A stretch of DNA of 64,000 nucleotides from Lysobacteraceae bacterium (GCA_004297225.1 SCUI01000013.1:248001-312000); one strand, 5' to 3'; numbered from the stretch's first letter, positions 50,985 to 62,397 are shown. Notes: generated by a model from the sequence alone, not told the origin. Made by a program: numbers and translations.

Positions 50985-53843
50985 TCAGAACGTGTATTCG
51001 GCCAGCAGCGTGTACGAACGACCGCGCGGATCGGCGATGCGCGGCTCCCAGCCGGCGCCCGCCGCGAAGTCGTTCATGTGCGCGGTGAACGGCGGGTCCG
51101 TGTCGAGCAGGTTCTTGATGCCGAAGCCGAGCTTGAGGTCCGGGATCCCGGTCCACACCACGCTGTAGTTGTAGACCGTGTAGTCCTCCACGCGCGGGTC
51201 CCACGCCGGCGGCACGTAGCTGCCGTTGGCGACGCTGACCGGCTCCTCGTCCAGGTAGCCGTTGCGGTACACCTGCACCAGGGTGTGCGCCCAGTCGCCG
51301 CGCTGGTAGCCGAACGCCAGCGTGTGCTTCCAGCGGATCGGCAGGTTGTAGTAGCGCACGTAGCTGCCGACGAGGTTGTCGCCGTAGGGCAGGGTCTCCA
51401 GCGGCTTGGTCTTGAACAGCTGCGCGTAGCTGCCGTTGAGGTGCACGGTCCAGCGGCCGCCGGCCACGTCGCCCGAGAGGTTGGCATCCACTTCCACGCC
51501 GCGGGTCAGGCTGCCGCCGGAGTTGATGTAGCGGCGATCGATCGCCACGACCTCGCCGGAGGCGTCGCGGATCCAGTTGTCGCGAAACACGTCGTAGTAG
51601 TCGATCAGCACGTCGCGGGGCGCCGAGCGGATCGTGTTCTCGCGCTCGATCTCCCACCAGTCCAGGGCGATGTCGAAGCGCTCGCCGGGCGCGAACACCA
51701 CGCCGAGGCTCTTCTGCGTCGATTCCTCGGGCTTCAGGTCCTCCTTGCCGCCGAACAGCTCGACCGGCCGGATCGCCTCGCAGCCCGGCACGCCTTCCTC
51801 GGCGACGCCACCGGGGCAACTCTCCGGGTCGGCGAGGTCCAGGCCGGTGTACTGCACCTCGGACACGCCGTTGAACAGCTGGTTGAAGGACGGCACCTTG
51901 AAGCCGGTGCTGTAGGCGCCGCGGAACAGCAGCGAGTCCAGCGGGCGGAAGCGGAACGAGACCTTCGGATTGAAGGTGCTGCCGAAGCCGCTGTAGTCGT
52001 CGTAGCGGCCGGCGAGGGTGACATCGAGGCTGCGCAGCAGGGGCAGGTAGGTCTCCACGTAGGCGGCACGGATGTCGCGCGAGACGCTCTCCAGCGCGTT
52101 GGCGTCGTCGAACGGCGCATTGAACACCGGCCTGCCGTCGACGCGCTGGTCGCCGTTGAAGCGGAATTCCTCGCGGCGCAGGTCCACGCCCGTGGCCAGC
52201 GCGATCGTGCCGCCCGGCAGGGACAGGCCGATGTCGCCACTCACGCTGGCATCCAGCGCGGTGACGATTGACTCGCCGCCGTACAAGGTGACGCCGCGCG
52301 CCGACGCCGCCTCCAGCGCCGCCATCGCCTCGGGCGACTGCGACTGGCCAGGCAGCAGGAATGGATTCAGCAGGCCGCTGCCGAGCATCGCCTGCAGCGC
52401 GTCGGTGTAGTGGAAGCCGCTGCCCAGCACCGATTCGGACTCGCTCGACGCGCGCGACAGGCCGACGTCGTAGCTCCACCCGCCGACCAGGCCGCCAATG
52501 CCGGCCAGCACGCGATAGGCGTCGGTGGTGGTCTCGATCTGTCGCGGCCCGCAGGGGATGCAGCGCCAGCGGTAGGCGATCGGCTGGCCGTACCGCAGCT
52601 GGTCGGCGCCGAAGTAGTCGGCCAGCGCCTCGTAGACCATGTCGTAGGACTCGCCGGTGGACGGATACCACGTGCTCGGCCCGAAGGTGGAGCCGGGCGA
52701 GATCTGGTTCTCCTCGAAGGTCTTGGCGACCTCCACGCGGGAGGCGCTCACCTCGAGGTATGCCTCGTGCGTCTGGCCGATGCGCAGGGTGCCGCGGCCG
52801 ATGAAGTCGATGCTGTCCTGCGGCTGCTGGATGACCGCGGCGGACGGATAGTCCCAGGCACAGGCGAACCGCGAGCCGGGCACGCCCCAGAGCTGGTGGT
52901 CGTAGGGCCCCATGTTCTCGCCACCGGACTCGCAGCCGGCGCCGCCCGGGAGGTCGAGGATGTTGATCGCGGTGAGCAGGGTGCCGTCCGGATCGCGCAA
53001 GCCGCCGCCGATCAGGTTCATCCCGGCCTGGCTGCCGGGGCGGTTGAAGACCGTCGCGAACGGCGTGCCGCGCGTGTCGGGCGACAGCCCGCGCTCGGGC
53101 TGGAAGCCGTTGGAGAAGTCGCCGTCGCGACCGCCGAGCTCCGTGTTGCGCTTGACGCTCACCGTGCCGAAAGCATTCCAGCCGTCGCGGTCGAGATCGC
53201 CGCTGCCCACCAGCAGGCTGCTGCGGTAGATGTTGGCACCGCCGGCCTCGGTGGCGTCGACGAACGCCGACACCTGCGCGCCCCGGAAGTCGCGCCGGGT
53301 GATGAAGTTGATCACGCCGCCGATCGCGTCGGTGCCGTAGATCGCGGACGCGCCGTCGCGGAGCACCTCCACGCGCTCGATCGCGGCGAAGGGAATGGCG
53401 TTGAGGTCCACCGCGCGCCCCTTGAGGCCGTGGGTGGCGACGCGGCGACCGTTGAGCAGCACCAGGGTCGCGTCGGCACCCTGGCCGCGCAGGTTGGCGC
53501 CGGACACGCCGTTGTTGCCGCGTTGGTCCTCGTGGACGATGCCGCTGTTGCTGGCGAGGTTGTCGGAGCCGTTGCCGGCCACGTTGAGGTACATCAGCAA
53601 CTGCTCGGCGGAGGTGATGCCCTGTCGGTCGATCTCCTCGCGGGTGACAGAGGTGATGGGCAGCGCCTCCTCGACCTCGAGGCGCTTGATCCGCGACCCG
53701 GTGACGGTGAGCCGGTCGAGCGTCTTCACCCCGGGCTCGGCCGGGGTCTCGGGATCGGTCGACTGCTGCGCCATGGCCGGGAAGGCGACGGCGGCGATGA
53801 TGGCGGCACACAGCAGGCGGAGCCTGGGCGGCTTGGCGGACAT
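50985..53843 (-). CDS. TonB-dependent outer-membrane receptor
   Basis: This 952-residue receptor has a signal peptide (to AMAQ, about residue 25) and a plug domain (TVTGSRIKRLEVEEALPITSV, LLNGRRVATHGL, VEVLRDGASAIYGTDAIGGVINFITRRDF). The rest is a large barrel ending SYTLLAEYTF with C-terminal Phe. The sequence type resembles oligopeptide or carbohydrate receptors abundant in xanthomonads. Loop cysteines (CESGGENMG..., CIPCGP) suggest disulfides. GGGGAGGAA precedes the ATG. No neighbouring transport genes reveal the substrate. Confidence 0.94.
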   Translation of the reverse strand: MSAKPPRLRLLCAAIIAAVAFPAMAQQSTDPETPAEPGVKTLDRLTVTGSRIKRLEVEEALPITSVTREEIDRQGITSAEQLLMYLNVAGNGSDNLASNSGIVHEDQRGNNGVSGANLRGQGADATLVLLNGRRVATHGLKGRAVDLNAIPFAAIERVEVLRDGASAIYGTDAIGGVINFITRRDFRGAQVSAFVDATEAGGANIYRSSLLVGSGDLDRDGWNAFGTVSVKRNTELGGRDGDFSNGFQPERGLSPDTRGTPFATVFNRPGSQAGMNLIGGGLRDPDGTLLTAINILDLPGGAGCESGGENMGPYDHQLWGVPGSRFACAWDYPSAAVIQQPQDSIDFIGRGTLRIGQTHEAYLEVSASRVEVAKTFEENQISPGSTFGPSTWYPSTGESYDMVYEALADYFGADQLRYGQPIAYRWRCIPCGPRQIETTTDAYRVLAGIGGLVGGWSYDVGLSRASSESESVLGSGFHYTDALQAMLGSGLLNPFLLPGQSQSPEAMAALEAASARGVTLYGGESIVTALDASVSGDIGLSLPGGTIALATGVDLRREEFRFNGDQRVDGRPVFNAPFDDANALESVSRDIRAAYVETYLPLLRSLDVTLAGRYDDYSGFGSTFNPKVSFRFRPLDSLLFRGAYSTGFKVPSFNQLFNGVSEVQYTGLDLADPESCPGGVAEEGVPGCEAIRPVELFGGKEDLKPEESTQKSLGVVFAPGERFDIALDWWEIERENTIRSAPRDVLIDYYDVFRDNWIRDASGEVVAIDRRYINSGGSLTRGVEVDANLSGDVAGGRWTVHLNGSYAQLFKTKPLETLPYGDNLVGSYVRYYNLPIRWKHTLAFGYQRGDWAHTLVQVYRNGYLDEEPVSVANGSYVPPAWDPRVEDYTVYNYSVVWTGIPDLKLGFGIKNLLDTDPPFTAHMNDFAAGAGWEPRIADPRGRSYTLLAEYTF

Positions 53844-53995
53844 GGTTCCTCCCCGGAACGGTTGCTGGACGAATGGGCATTGCGCGTATCGCGCCGCCGT
53901 CGCTCCCCCGAACGCACCGGCCAGCCCAAGGCTACTGTAAACAGATTCCGGGACCCGGGCGCATTCACGACCCCGCCACCGGGACCGGGGGACCC

Positions 53996-54001
53996 TACAA
54001 T
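53996..54001 (+). promoter_or_regulatory. Candidate -10 element of the DUF4136 gene
   Basis: TACAAT matches five of six consensus bases and would start transcription about 20 bases before the AGGAGG-led ATG 54029. The -35 region is weak. Confidence 0.4.
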
Positions 54002-54028
54002 CGCCCGGAACCCGCCAGGAGGACTGCC

Positions 54029-54571
54029 ATGACCCGCCTGTTCCCCGCCGTGGTGTGCGCGCTCGCGCTGGGCGCCTGCGCCAGCATCCCGGACGTATAC
54101 ACCGACCACGACCCGGCGGTGGACTTCAGCCGATATCACACCTACAGCTGGCGGCAGAAACCCGAAGGCGGGACGGCCCTGCACATGCAGCGGATCGTCA
54201 CCCGCATCGACCAGCAACTGATGGCCAAGGGCTGGCAACTGGTGCCCGCGGACGGCGACGTGGCGATCGCCGCGCACGTGGCCAGTCGCCAGGAGCATCG
54301 GCTGGATACGTTCTACGACGCGCCCATGTGGGGCGGCTGGGGTTGGTACGGCCCGTACTCGTGGTGGGGCCCGGACCCGTACATGCGCAGCCGCGTGACC
54401 AGCTACAACGTCGGCACGCTGGTCGTGGACATGTTCGATGCGAAGAGCAAGCGCGCGATCTGGAGCGCGACGGCCGAGGACGTCATCCCCGACACACCGT
54501 CGGAAATCAACGCCGACATCGACAACGCGGTGGCGAAGATGTTCATCGATTTCCCGCCGGGCCCGCGCTGA
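54029..54571 (+). CDS. DUF4136 family lipoprotein
   Basis: This 180-residue protein begins with a lipoprotein signal (MTRLFPAVVCALALGACAS, lipobox LGAC). The DUF4136 body follows: DHDPAVDFSRYHTYSW, then MQRIVTRIDQQLMAKGWQLV, a Trp/Gly/Tyr-rich segment (WGGWGWYGPYSWWGP), TLVVDMFDAKSKRAIWSATAE and a final helix. It is probably anchored in the outer membrane; function is unknown. AGGAGG precedes the ATG. The SRAP gene starts 25 bases after its stop. Confidence 0.92.
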   Translation: MTRLFPAVVCALALGACASIPDVYTDHDPAVDFSRYHTYSWRQKPEGGTALHMQRIVTRIDQQLMAKGWQLVPADGDVAIAAHVASRQEHRLDTFYDAPMWGGWGWYGPYSWWGPDPYMRSRVTSYNVGTLVVDMFDAKSKRAIWSATAEDVIPDTPSEINADIDNAVAKMFIDFPPGPR

Positions 54572-54595
54572 CCGCGCACGGAGGCGGCAGGCGGC

Positions 54596-55555
54596 ATGTG
54601 CTATTCCGCCCAGATCCGGCAGGACTACCGCAAGTTCGTCCGCGAAATCGGTGCGCGCATCGACATCGACGAGTTCGTGCGCCTGTACTGGGAACGCCAG
54701 CAGGGTTCCGGCGCGAAGATCCCGCGGGCGATGGACGCGATGTTCGCGCAGCCGCAAACGGCCGATGAGCGCAGGATCGCGGACCTGATCGCCGGGTTCG
54801 ACCGCGACGAGACGGTGCGACTGGAACAACTTCTGTTCAAGCAACGCCAACGACTGGCAGATGCGGAGCGTTCGCTGAAGGGCAAGCCGACGAAGGCGGC
54901 GACGGAAAGCGCGCGCATCGCCCGGCGCAAGGTGGCGTGGGCGATGGGCAAGCTGGCGCAGCTGCGGCGGCGTTCGCTGGCTGCCGACGATGCGCGCATC
55001 TTCCCTGGCTGGCACGCACCCGTGCTGGTCGGCGACAACGGCCAGCGCGTGGTCCGGCCGATGCGCTACCAATGCCGGCCCGAGGGCAAGCCGGCGAACT
55101 ACGACCGGCGGTATCCCGGCACGTACAACGCGCGCCGCGACAACCTCGGCAGGTTCTGGAAGCCGCTGTTCGGGCGCCGCCACGGGATCCTCGCGGTGGA
55201 GGTCTTCTTCGAGAACGTCGCCCTGCATCGCGTGGAGCAACGCGAGCTCGGGCCGGGCGAGGCCGAACGCAACGTGGTGCTCGAATTCCGGCCGCGGCCG
55301 GCGCAGCAGATGCTGGTCGCGTGCCTGTGGTCGCCATGGTCGGGGGCGGGCGAACCCGACCTGCTGTCGTTCGCTGCGATCACGGACGAGCCACCCGCCG
55401 AAATCGCCGCGGCGGGACACGACCGCTGCGTCGTGCCGATCCTGTCGCGCAACATCGATGCATGGCTGAACCCGGACCCGCGCGATCTCGCGGCGCAGCA
55501 ACGCATCCTCGATGAACGGGCGCGCCCGTACTACGAACACCGCATGGCGGCGTGA
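54596..55555 (+). CDS. SRAP (HMCES/YedK) family DNA-repair peptidase with a basic insertion
   Basis: This 319-residue protein starts MC, exposing Cys2, the residue that crosslinks to abasic DNA in SRAP proteins. Other family positions are visible: the Asn in TYNARRDN, a Glu in LAVEVFFENV and the His in AGHDRCVVPILSRN. It is about 100 residues longer than E. coli YedK because of a charged helical insertion (about residues 55-130, rich in Arg, Lys and Glu) between Cys2 and the Asn motif. The likely role is shielding abasic sites in single-stranded DNA. Confidence 0.88.
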   Translation: MCYSAQIRQDYRKFVREIGARIDIDEFVRLYWERQQGSGAKIPRAMDAMFAQPQTADERRIADLIAGFDRDETVRLEQLLFKQRQRLADAERSLKGKPTKAATESARIARRKVAWAMGKLAQLRRRSLAADDARIFPGWHAPVLVGDNGQRVVRPMRYQCRPEGKPANYDRRYPGTYNARRDNLGRFWKPLFGRRHGILAVEVFFENVALHRVEQRELGPGEAERNVVLEFRPRPAQQMLVACLWSPWSGAGEPDLLSFAAITDEPPAEIAAAGHDRCVVPILSRNIDAWLNPDPRDLAAQQRILDERARPYYEHRMAA

Positions 55556-55666
55556 GAAAAAAACTGAACCGGGCGAACCTCCACCCATCGCTTCACGTTG
55601 GTTGGATGTGGAGTTGCGCATCCTGTGTTCCGGCAATCGGCCGACGAACGACAGGAGAAGAGCGAC

Positions 55667-56128
55667 ATGGCTGACATGAAGAATGAACACGGACTCGGCA
55701 AGGGCACGGGTGCCGCGGCGGGCGCGGTGACCGGTGGCGCGATCGGCTCGGCGGCCGGTCCGGTCGGCACGGTCGCCGGCGCGGTGGTCGGCGGCGTGGC
55801 CGGTTACGCGGCCGGTGGCGCGATCGCCGAGTCGGTGAACCCGACCGAGTACGACGACCACTTCCGCACCAGCTACAGTTCGGCGCCGTACTACAGCGAC
55901 CGCTACAGCTGGAACGACTACCAGCCGGCCTACCAGTACGGCTACAACACGTTCGGCCAGTACAAGGGCCAGCGTTTCGAGGACGTGGAGTCGCAGCTGG
56001 AGCGCGACTGGAACAACGTCCGCGGACAGTCGTCGCTGGCCTGGAACGACGCCAAGGGCGCCGTGCGCGAGGGCTGGGACTACATCGAGCGCGCGATGCC
56101 GGGCGACTTCGACCGCGACGGTCGCTGA
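55667..56128 (+). CDS. Glycine-zipper membrane-associated protein
   Basis: This 153-residue protein has a glycine-zipper region (about residues 10-55: GKGTGAAAGAVTGGAIGSAA and GTVAGAVVGGVAGYAAGG), which can insert into membranes. A Tyr- and Asp-rich hydrophilic half follows (YYSDRYSWNDYQPAYQYGYN), then DVESQLERDWNNVRG. No signal peptide is evident. AGGAG lies upstream of ATG 55667. Similar proteins are stress-linked in xanthomonads, but no specific function can be given. Confidence 0.85.
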   Translation: MADMKNEHGLGKGTGAAAGAVTGGAIGSAAGPVGTVAGAVVGGVAGYAAGGAIAESVNPTEYDDHFRTSYSSAPYYSDRYSWNDYQPAYQYGYNTFGQYKGQRFEDVESQLERDWNNVRGQSSLAWNDAKGAVREGWDYIERAMPGDFDRDGR

Positions 56129-56160
56129 GCCTGGACGATGGGTGACGCCCGCCGGCTGGG

Positions 56161-56352
56161 CTAGCGGCGGGCGTCTTCCCACGCCTGGCGAGCGGGGTCC
56201 CGGACCTCGTCCCAGGGAGCGTCGTGGGCCATGGCGTTCCAGGCCTTGCGGATGTGTTCTTCCACGAGGGCCCATTCCTGCCCCGCAAACCTGTCGTGGG
56301 CCGCATGCAGGATCGCTTCCAGCATGGGGGGCAGCTGTAGGTTGGTCGCCAT
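56161..56352 (-). CDS. Small hypothetical protein
   Basis: This 63-residue reading starts at ATG 56352 (MATNLQLPPMLEAIL). Alternative starts in frame are ATG 56364 and GTG 56403, but their codons (TTA, CGA, TCT, ATT) are unlike the high-GC usage here. No Shine-Dalgarno is clear for any of them. The sequence is helical with three tryptophans and a charged end (DEVRDPARQAWEDARR). It is downstream of the Crp/Fnr-type gene on the same strand. Confidence 0.6.
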   Translation of the reverse strand: MATNLQLPPMLEAILHAAHDRFAGQEWALVEEHIRKAWNAMAHDAPWDEVRDPARQAWEDARR

Positions 56353-56416
56353 TGCAGGCGACATTAATCGCAGTTGAATGAAAGACTCGGTGCGCTGGCG
56401 CACACTGCGATGACGG

Positions 56417-57163
56417 TCACCCCCCGAAGGGCGGACCCATGCAGAGTTGGCGATAATCGTGGTGCAGCAATGCGAAACATTCGCATGCGCGCTGCTCCAA
56501 TGCCTTGCGCTGCTGCAGGCGAATGCAGCCGCGGCTGTAGCTGATGGCGCCGGCTTCCTGCAGGCGACCTGCCGCTTCGGTCACGCCCTCGCGGCGCACC
56601 CCCAGCAGGTTGGCCAGCGCCTCGTGGGTGATGCGCAACTCGCCGCAGCCGCCCTGGCGATCGAAGCCGAGCAGCAGCCAGCGGCATAGTTGTTTCTCGA
56701 TCGAATGGTGGCGATTGCAGATCGCCGCCTGTGCCAGTTGCGCCAGCAACCAGCGGGTATGGGCGAGCACCATGGCCTGGAAGGCCCCGCCCCGGTTGAA
56801 TTCACGCTCGAAGACATCCATGCGCAAGGCGAAGGCTTCGCCCGGCGCCTGCACGACCGCGCGGGTGCCCACGCGCGGACTGCCGGCGAGCAGCATCATG
56901 CCCACCATGCCTTCGTTGCCGACGCTGGCGATCTCGCCGGAATCGCCGTTGGCGGTGAGGTACAACACCGAGACGATGCCGCTGCGGATGAAGTAGACGT
57001 GGTGGCCGTTGCCGCCCTCGCCGTGCCCGTTGCCCGCATCAAGCAGGACCTTGCCGACCGGCAGGTCGACCGGTTGCAGGTCAGGCGCCAGGCGGGTGCA
57101 GATGGCGGGGGGCAAGCGGTCGAGCAGGCAACTCCTCGGCTTCCATTCCAGCGGCGGCAGCAT
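56417..57163 (-). CDS. Crp/Fnr family transcriptional regulator
   Basis: This 248-residue protein has a cyclic-nucleotide-binding-type beta-roll (about residues 15-135, PVGKVLLDAG, VYFIRSGIVSVLYLT, GEIASVGNEGMVGMMLL) and a C-terminal winged helix (ITHEALANLLGVRREGVTEAAGRL). The FNR cysteine cluster is absent, so it is not an iron-sulfur oxygen sensor. ATG 57163 has AGGAG 12 bases upstream; the longer open frame upstream is not coding. A TGTG-N8-CACA dyad 60 bases upstream suggests autoregulation. Confidence 0.93.
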   Translation of the reverse strand: MLPPLEWKPRSCLLDRLPPAICTRLAPDLQPVDLPVGKVLLDAGNGHGEGGNGHHVYFIRSGIVSVLYLTANGDSGEIASVGNEGMVGMMLLAGSPRVGTRAVVQAPGEAFALRMDVFEREFNRGGAFQAMVLAHTRWLLAQLAQAAICNRHHSIEKQLCRWLLLGFDRQGGCGELRITHEALANLLGVRREGVTEAAGRLQEAGAISYSRGCIRLQQRKALEQRACECFALLHHDYRQLCMGPPFGG

Positions 57164-57222
57164 TGCGTCCGGTATCTCCTCGGCAAACCAAACGATTCTT
57201 GCGAACCGCCTGAATGCGCGAC

Positions 57223-57238
57223 TGTGCGACACCGCACA
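57223..57238. promoter_or_regulatory. Crp-type dyad upstream of the Crp/Fnr gene
   Basis: TGTGCG-ACAC-CGCACA is a perfect 6-bp inverted repeat whose half-sites have the TGTG-N8-CACA spacing of Crp/Clp operators. It is centred about 67 bases before ATG 57163 and 80 bases from the stop of the next gene. Confidence 0.6.
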
Positions 57239-57311
57239 AAGTGCTTCCAGGCTGTTGTCGGCGAGGTGAAAAACGCGGGCGGCGCCGTGATTCCCGGCTG
57301 AATCGTTCAGG

Positions 57312-57860
57312 TTAAAGGTGGCGGGCCAGACCGGTGTCCAACTGCATCGACTCGCGCAGCACGCGGATCGCGCGGTCGTTGCGGGCGCGCGTGATGGACG
57401 CGCAACAGTCCGGCGGCACGCTGACATCGAACTCGCGCATGTGCGCATCGATCGCAGTCGAGAGCACGCAGCCGTCGCCGGCGATGCCGGTGACCACGAC
57501 ATGGCGGACTCCGAGTTGCGACAGCAACACTTCCAGTGGCGTGGCGAAGAAGGCGGAATGCCTTGGCTTGAGCACCAGGTAGTCGTCGTGTTCGGGTGGC
57601 AATGCCCGGGCCAGGGCCGCACCGGGCGCGTCGGGCTGGCTGCAGATCGCCACCAGCTCCCGGAAATCCTGCAACCAGTGCGTGAAGTTGTCGTTGACGT
57701 ACACCACCGGCACGCCACGCGCCTTGAGTCGATGCTTCAGCCGCGCCAGCGAGGGCAACATCGCCTCGGCCTGCCGGCGCAGGCGACCGGCGCCGGGGAA
57801 ATCAAGCGGGTTGATGATGTCGACGACCAGCAGCGCCGAGTGGCCGGCGGCGGCCCTCAT
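57312..57860 (-). CDS. Isochorismatase-like cysteine hydrolase
   Basis: This 182-residue protein has the cysteine hydrolase triad pattern: D14 in LLVVDIINPLDF, Lys in LVLKPRHSAF, and Cys in GIAGDGCVLSTAIDAHM. Related enzymes hydrolyse nicotinamide, isochorismate or N-carbamoyl compounds; the substrate cannot be told. The ATG overlaps the stop of the upstream thioredoxin gene (ATGA), so the two are co-translated. Confidence 0.9.
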   Translation of the reverse strand: MRAAAGHSALLVVDIINPLDFPGAGRLRRQAEAMLPSLARLKHRLKARGVPVVYVNDNFTHWLQDFRELVAICSQPDAPGAALARALPPEHDDYLVLKPRHSAFFATPLEVLLSQLGVRHVVVTGIAGDGCVLSTAIDAHMREFDVSVPPDCCASITRARNDRAIRVLRESMQLDTGLARHL

Positions 57861-58198
57861 GGCACGGCGTGCGCGCCAGGGTCGATGCCGTGGAAGGCGC
57901 CGATCAACTCGGCCGGGTCCCCGGGGCGCACCACGCGCGCGACTTCCTCTCCATCGAGCAGGAACACGAGCGTCGGCCAGAGCTTCACCCGGAAAGAGCG
58001 CCCGAGCACGCGCCCGGGGCCGTCTTCGACCCTGACGTGGCGAACGCCCGGGTGATCCTGGAACGCACGTTCGACCAGCGGTTGCGCCGCGCGGCAGTAA
58101 CCGCACCAGTTGGTGCCGAACTCCAGGACCGCCGGTCCTGGCCAGCGTTCGACCTCCATCCGGTCCGGCGCCTGCGGCGCATATGGTTGCATTGCCAT
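57857..58198 (-). CDS. Thioredoxin-family protein
   Basis: This 113-residue protein has the thioredoxin fold and the active site WCGYC (W31, C32, C35), with LWPTLVFLLDGEEVARVVRPG (cis-Pro region) following. The usual CGPC dipeptide is replaced by Gly-Tyr, which should shift the redox potential. No signal peptide is seen, so it is probably cytoplasmic. It is coupled to the cysteine hydrolase and lies 53 bases after gcvP. Confidence 0.9.
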   Translation of the reverse strand: MAMQPYAPQAPDRMEVERWPGPAVLEFGTNWCGYCRAAQPLVERAFQDHPGVRHVRVEDGPGRVLGRSFRVKLWPTLVFLLDGEEVARVVRPGDPAELIGAFHGIDPGAHAVP

Positions 58199-58251
58199 GC
58201 GCGCAGGATCACCCGCGCCCGTTCACCGCGCCGTGAAAGGATGCGCGAGGG

Positions 58252-61200
<2,949 letters not shown>

Positions 61201-61227
61201 GGCGGGGGCGTCATGGGAAAGGGGCGC

Positions 61228-61334
61228 CCCTCTGTCCTTTTGCCTGAGAGTTTCGAAGCGCTGGGGGAGGTGCGCGCTTCTTGCCCCTTCGGCGCCGGTT
61301 GGGCCGCGGACGGCCTTCCGGTCTCTCCAGAGTG
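61228..61334 (-). promoter_or_regulatory. Glycine riboswitch, aptamer II (proximal)
   Basis: On the minus strand the conserved parts of a gcvT-type glycine aptamer are all present: GGAGAGACC (61320-61328), CCGAAGGGGCAA (61281-61292) and CTCTCAGGCAAAAGG-ACAGAG (61230-61250). It ends 28 bases before the gcvP ATG. Confidence 0.93.
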
Positions 61335-61341
61335 TGCACAC

Positions 61342-61430
61342 GCGGCGGTGGTTGGGGCCTGAGCGATTACGGGCGTTTGCGCCTTCGGCAGCGACCCGAC
61401 CCATGCGGGCATGGGGGCCGCTTCTCCCAC
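61342..61430 (-). promoter_or_regulatory. Glycine riboswitch, aptamer I (distal)
   Basis: The first aptamer has GGAGAAG (61421-61427), CCGAAGGCGCAA (61377-61388) and CTCAGGCC (61356-61363). It is shorter and less canonical than aptamer II, with about eight bases linking the two. Tandem aptamers commonly act together to turn on gcv genes when glycine is high. Confidence 0.85.
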
Positions 61431-61447
61431 CGCGTGCTTGCCCGCCA

Positions 61448-61453
61448 ATCATA
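61448..61453 (-). promoter_or_regulatory. Candidate -10 element of gcvP
   Basis: TATGAT on the minus strand would start transcription near 61441, about ten bases before aptamer I. The -35 region is occupied by the GTAG palindromic repeat. Confidence 0.55.
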
Positions 61454-61455
61454 CC

Positions 61456-61480
61456 GTAGAGCCGACCCATGGTCGGCTGC
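61456..61480 (+). repeat. GTAG palindromic repeat, copy 2
   Basis: GTAGAGCCGACC-CAT-GGTCGGC is a perfect 7-bp stem with a 3-base loop headed by GTAG. It matches copy 1 at 49520 in 19 of the first 21 bases and overlaps the expected -35 region of gcvP. Confidence 0.8.
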
Positions 61481-61488
61481 CCCTGGCG

Positions 61489-62391
61489 TCAGGACATCGG
61501 CTCGGGGGGGGCCGTTTCCGGGTCCCCGGGCAACGGGATCCATTCCCCGTGGTCCAGGTCGGGCAGCTTCATCCGGCCGGCACGCCAGTCCGCCTTCGCC
61601 TGCTCGATGCGCTCCTTCGAGGATGAGACGAAGTTCCACTCGATGAAGCGCTGGCCGACGGGTTCGCCACCCAGCAGCATCAGCACCGCCGGCCCGCAGG
61701 TGGCCGTCAGCTGCACCGGTTTGCCGGCGGCGAACACCAGCATCCGTCCTTCCTCATGGCAGCTGCCGTCGGCCTCGATGCTGCCGCGGACGACATAGGC
61801 GGCGCGCTCGGGTGCCAACGCGGGCAGGGTGATGCTCGCGCCTTCCTCGAGTTCGCAATGCAGGTAGAACAACGGCGAATGCGTGCGCACCGGCGAGGCC
61901 AGGCCGAAGGCGCTGCCGGCGACCAGGCGCCCACGCACGCCGGCTTCGTCGAATTCCGGCAACTGCGCGCCCGCGTAATGGCTGAATTCCGGGTCGGTCT
62001 CCTCTGCCTCGGTGGGTAGCGCCACCCAGGCCTGGATACCGTGCATCGGGCCGCCGTGCTCGCGCGCCTGTTCGAAGCGTTCCGAATGGGTGATGCCGCG
62101 GCCGGCGGTCATCCAGTTCACCTCGCCCGGGCGGATCGGCTGCGCCGAACCGACGCTGTCGCGGTGCATCATCTCGCCGGCGAACAGGTAGGTGATCGTC
62201 GACAGGCCGATGTGCGGGTGCGGGCGCACGTCCATCGAGCGCGGGATACCCGGCGGGAAATCGACCGGGCCGATGTGGTCGAAGAAGATGAACGGCCCGA
62301 CCATCCGCTGCAGCCGGAACGGCAGCACGCGACCGACCTCGAAGCCGCCGCCGAGGTCCTTGCGCCGTTGTTCGATGATCCGTTCGACCAT
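61489..62391 (-). CDS. Pirin family protein
   Basis: This 300-residue bicupin has the pirin signatures FIFFDHIGPVDFPPG, MDVRPHPHIGLSTITYLFAGEMMHRDS and GEVNWMTAGRGITHSER, which hold the metal-binding histidines and glutamate. Bacterial pirins act as quercetinases or as regulators of central metabolism. The start is ATG 62391; the very long frame upstream is antisense to the transporter gene. TATTAT lies six bases before the ATG. Confidence 0.95.
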   Translation of the reverse strand: MVERIIEQRRKDLGGGFEVGRVLPFRLQRMVGPFIFFDHIGPVDFPPGIPRSMDVRPHPHIGLSTITYLFAGEMMHRDSVGSAQPIRPGEVNWMTAGRGITHSERFEQAREHGGPMHGIQAWVALPTEAEETDPEFSHYAGAQLPEFDEAGVRGRLVAGSAFGLASPVRTHSPLFYLHCELEEGASITLPALAPERAAYVVRGSIEADGSCHEEGRMLVFAAGKPVQLTATCGPAVLMLLGGEPVGQRFIEWNFVSSSKERIEQAKADWRAGRMKLPDLDHGEWIPLPGDPETAPPEPMS

Positions 62392-62397
62392 GCCCCG

